From NCBI GenBank assembly GCA_002483745.1, contig DLIM01000034.1, positions 38,326 through 44,458 on the forward strand: a stretch of 6,133 bases of DNA, in the 5' to 3' direction. A model generated the notes under the pieces. That model worked only from the letters and a program-made list of their open reading frames with translations, was not told where the DNA came from and did no database searches. The translations under genes were made by a program, and so were the position numbers. Within the stretch, counting starts at the first letter, position 1; every line of letters starts with the position of its first letter. Positions 5,782 through 6,133 of this stretch are shown here, piece by piece. Source of the stretch: Caryophanales bacterium UBA7642 (GTDB taxonomy: Bacteria; Bacillota_I; Bacilli_A; RFN20; CAG-288).

Positions 5782-6133
5782 ATGGATAATTTAAAGTACT
5801 GTTGGCAGATTCTTTACAAGAACCAAGCTGTCGTTGATGGCAGAAAAAAGCCTTGGTATCTTTCAGCCATTCTTTTTGTCTTAGGAATCTTCTTAACTTG
5901 GATTCCGATTATGTCCAAAGGCTACACTGCTGATAATGCTGCTATTTTAACTAGCTCTTCTAATCAGGAAATTGATAAGGGCTTTAATCAGATCTTCCAA
6001 GAATCTTATTTTAGAAACCTGAAGTTTAAATCTTCTAATAATGAGGTTTCTTTAACCATGGAAGGCTTAGATGATTATGCTTCTAGTGATGCTGGTGCTT
6101 ATTCAAACGAATATAACGGCACTAACGGTAAGG
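5782..6133 (+). CDS. Membrane protein of unknown function, N-terminal part (cut by window edge)
   Basis: The first 117 residues are present and run off the window without a stop. A short basic N-terminus (MDNLKYCWQILYKNQAVVDG, then RKKPW) precedes one clear transmembrane helix at about residues 25-45 (LSAILFVLGIFLTWIPIM). By the positive-inside rule the N-terminus is cytoplasmic and the Ser/Asn/Asp-rich region after the helix is outside. There is no cleavage-type signal peptidase site that I can support, so it is probably anchored, perhaps with more helices beyond the edge. I do not recognise the family. The ATG has only a weak, distant AGGG (5766-5769) upstream. Codon use matches the neighbours. 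It is transcribed away from the BusR-like gene, so it could be regulated by it; that is inference. Confidence 0.8.
   Translation, partial: MDNLKYCWQILYKNQAVVDGRKKPWYLSAILFVLGIFLTWIPIMSKGYTADNAAILTSSSNQEIDKGFNQIFQESYFRNLKFKSSNNEVSLTMEGLDDYASSDAGAYSNEYNGTNGK

Overview
The window looks like chromosome from a low-GC member of the Bacillota, possibly an uncultured gut lineage near Erysipelotrichia or RF39-type Bacilli. That placement is inference. It rests on AT-rich intergenic DNA, AGGAG-type ribosome sites, a GntR-RCK_C regulator of the BusR type, and a small CBS protein beginning MNILFFLTPK, which I remember as a Bacillota family. Tryptophan is TGG throughout and TGA appears only as a stop, so this is the standard bacterial code and not the Mycoplasma code. 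I recognised no RNA genes, mobile elements, CRISPR arrays or phage genes.

Layout: (1) 1-1073, minus strand: N-terminal 357 residues of methionyl-tRNA synthetase, cut by the left edge. (2) 1074-1320: divergent regulatory region with a promoter for metG and a strong promoter for the rightward genes. (3) 1321-3382, plus strand: a two-CBS-domain protein followed after 25 bases by CTP synthase pyrG, apparently one operon. (4) 3389-3416: a perfectly palindromic bidirectional terminator between convergent genes. (5) 3433-4443, minus strand: a 336-residue TPR-like cytoplasmic protein of unknown function. (6) 4444-4720: AT-rich spacer without a convincing gene. (7) 4724-4750: terminator for the next gene. 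(8) 4774-5430, minus strand: a BusR-like regulator (GntR winged helix, coiled coil, RCK_C/TrkA-C). (9) 5431-5781: divergent regulatory region with two promoters, direct repeats and a bipartite inverted repeat. (10) 5782-6133, plus strand: start of a membrane protein cut by the right edge.

The left half is translation and pyrimidine housekeeping. Its unusual point is the CBS-pyrG promoter, whose predicted transcription start lies 0-5 bases from the CBS start codon, so the mRNA would be leaderless. A palindrome overlaps the -35 of that promoter. The right half pairs a probable cyclic-di-AMP-responsive osmoregulator with a divergent unrecognised membrane protein. BusR proteins are known to control compatible-solute uptake, so the neighbour is a candidate target, but nothing in the sequence proves the link. 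I saw no clearly new multi-gene system. The items most worth following are the BusR-like locus with its inverted repeat and the leaderless CBS-pyrG transcript.
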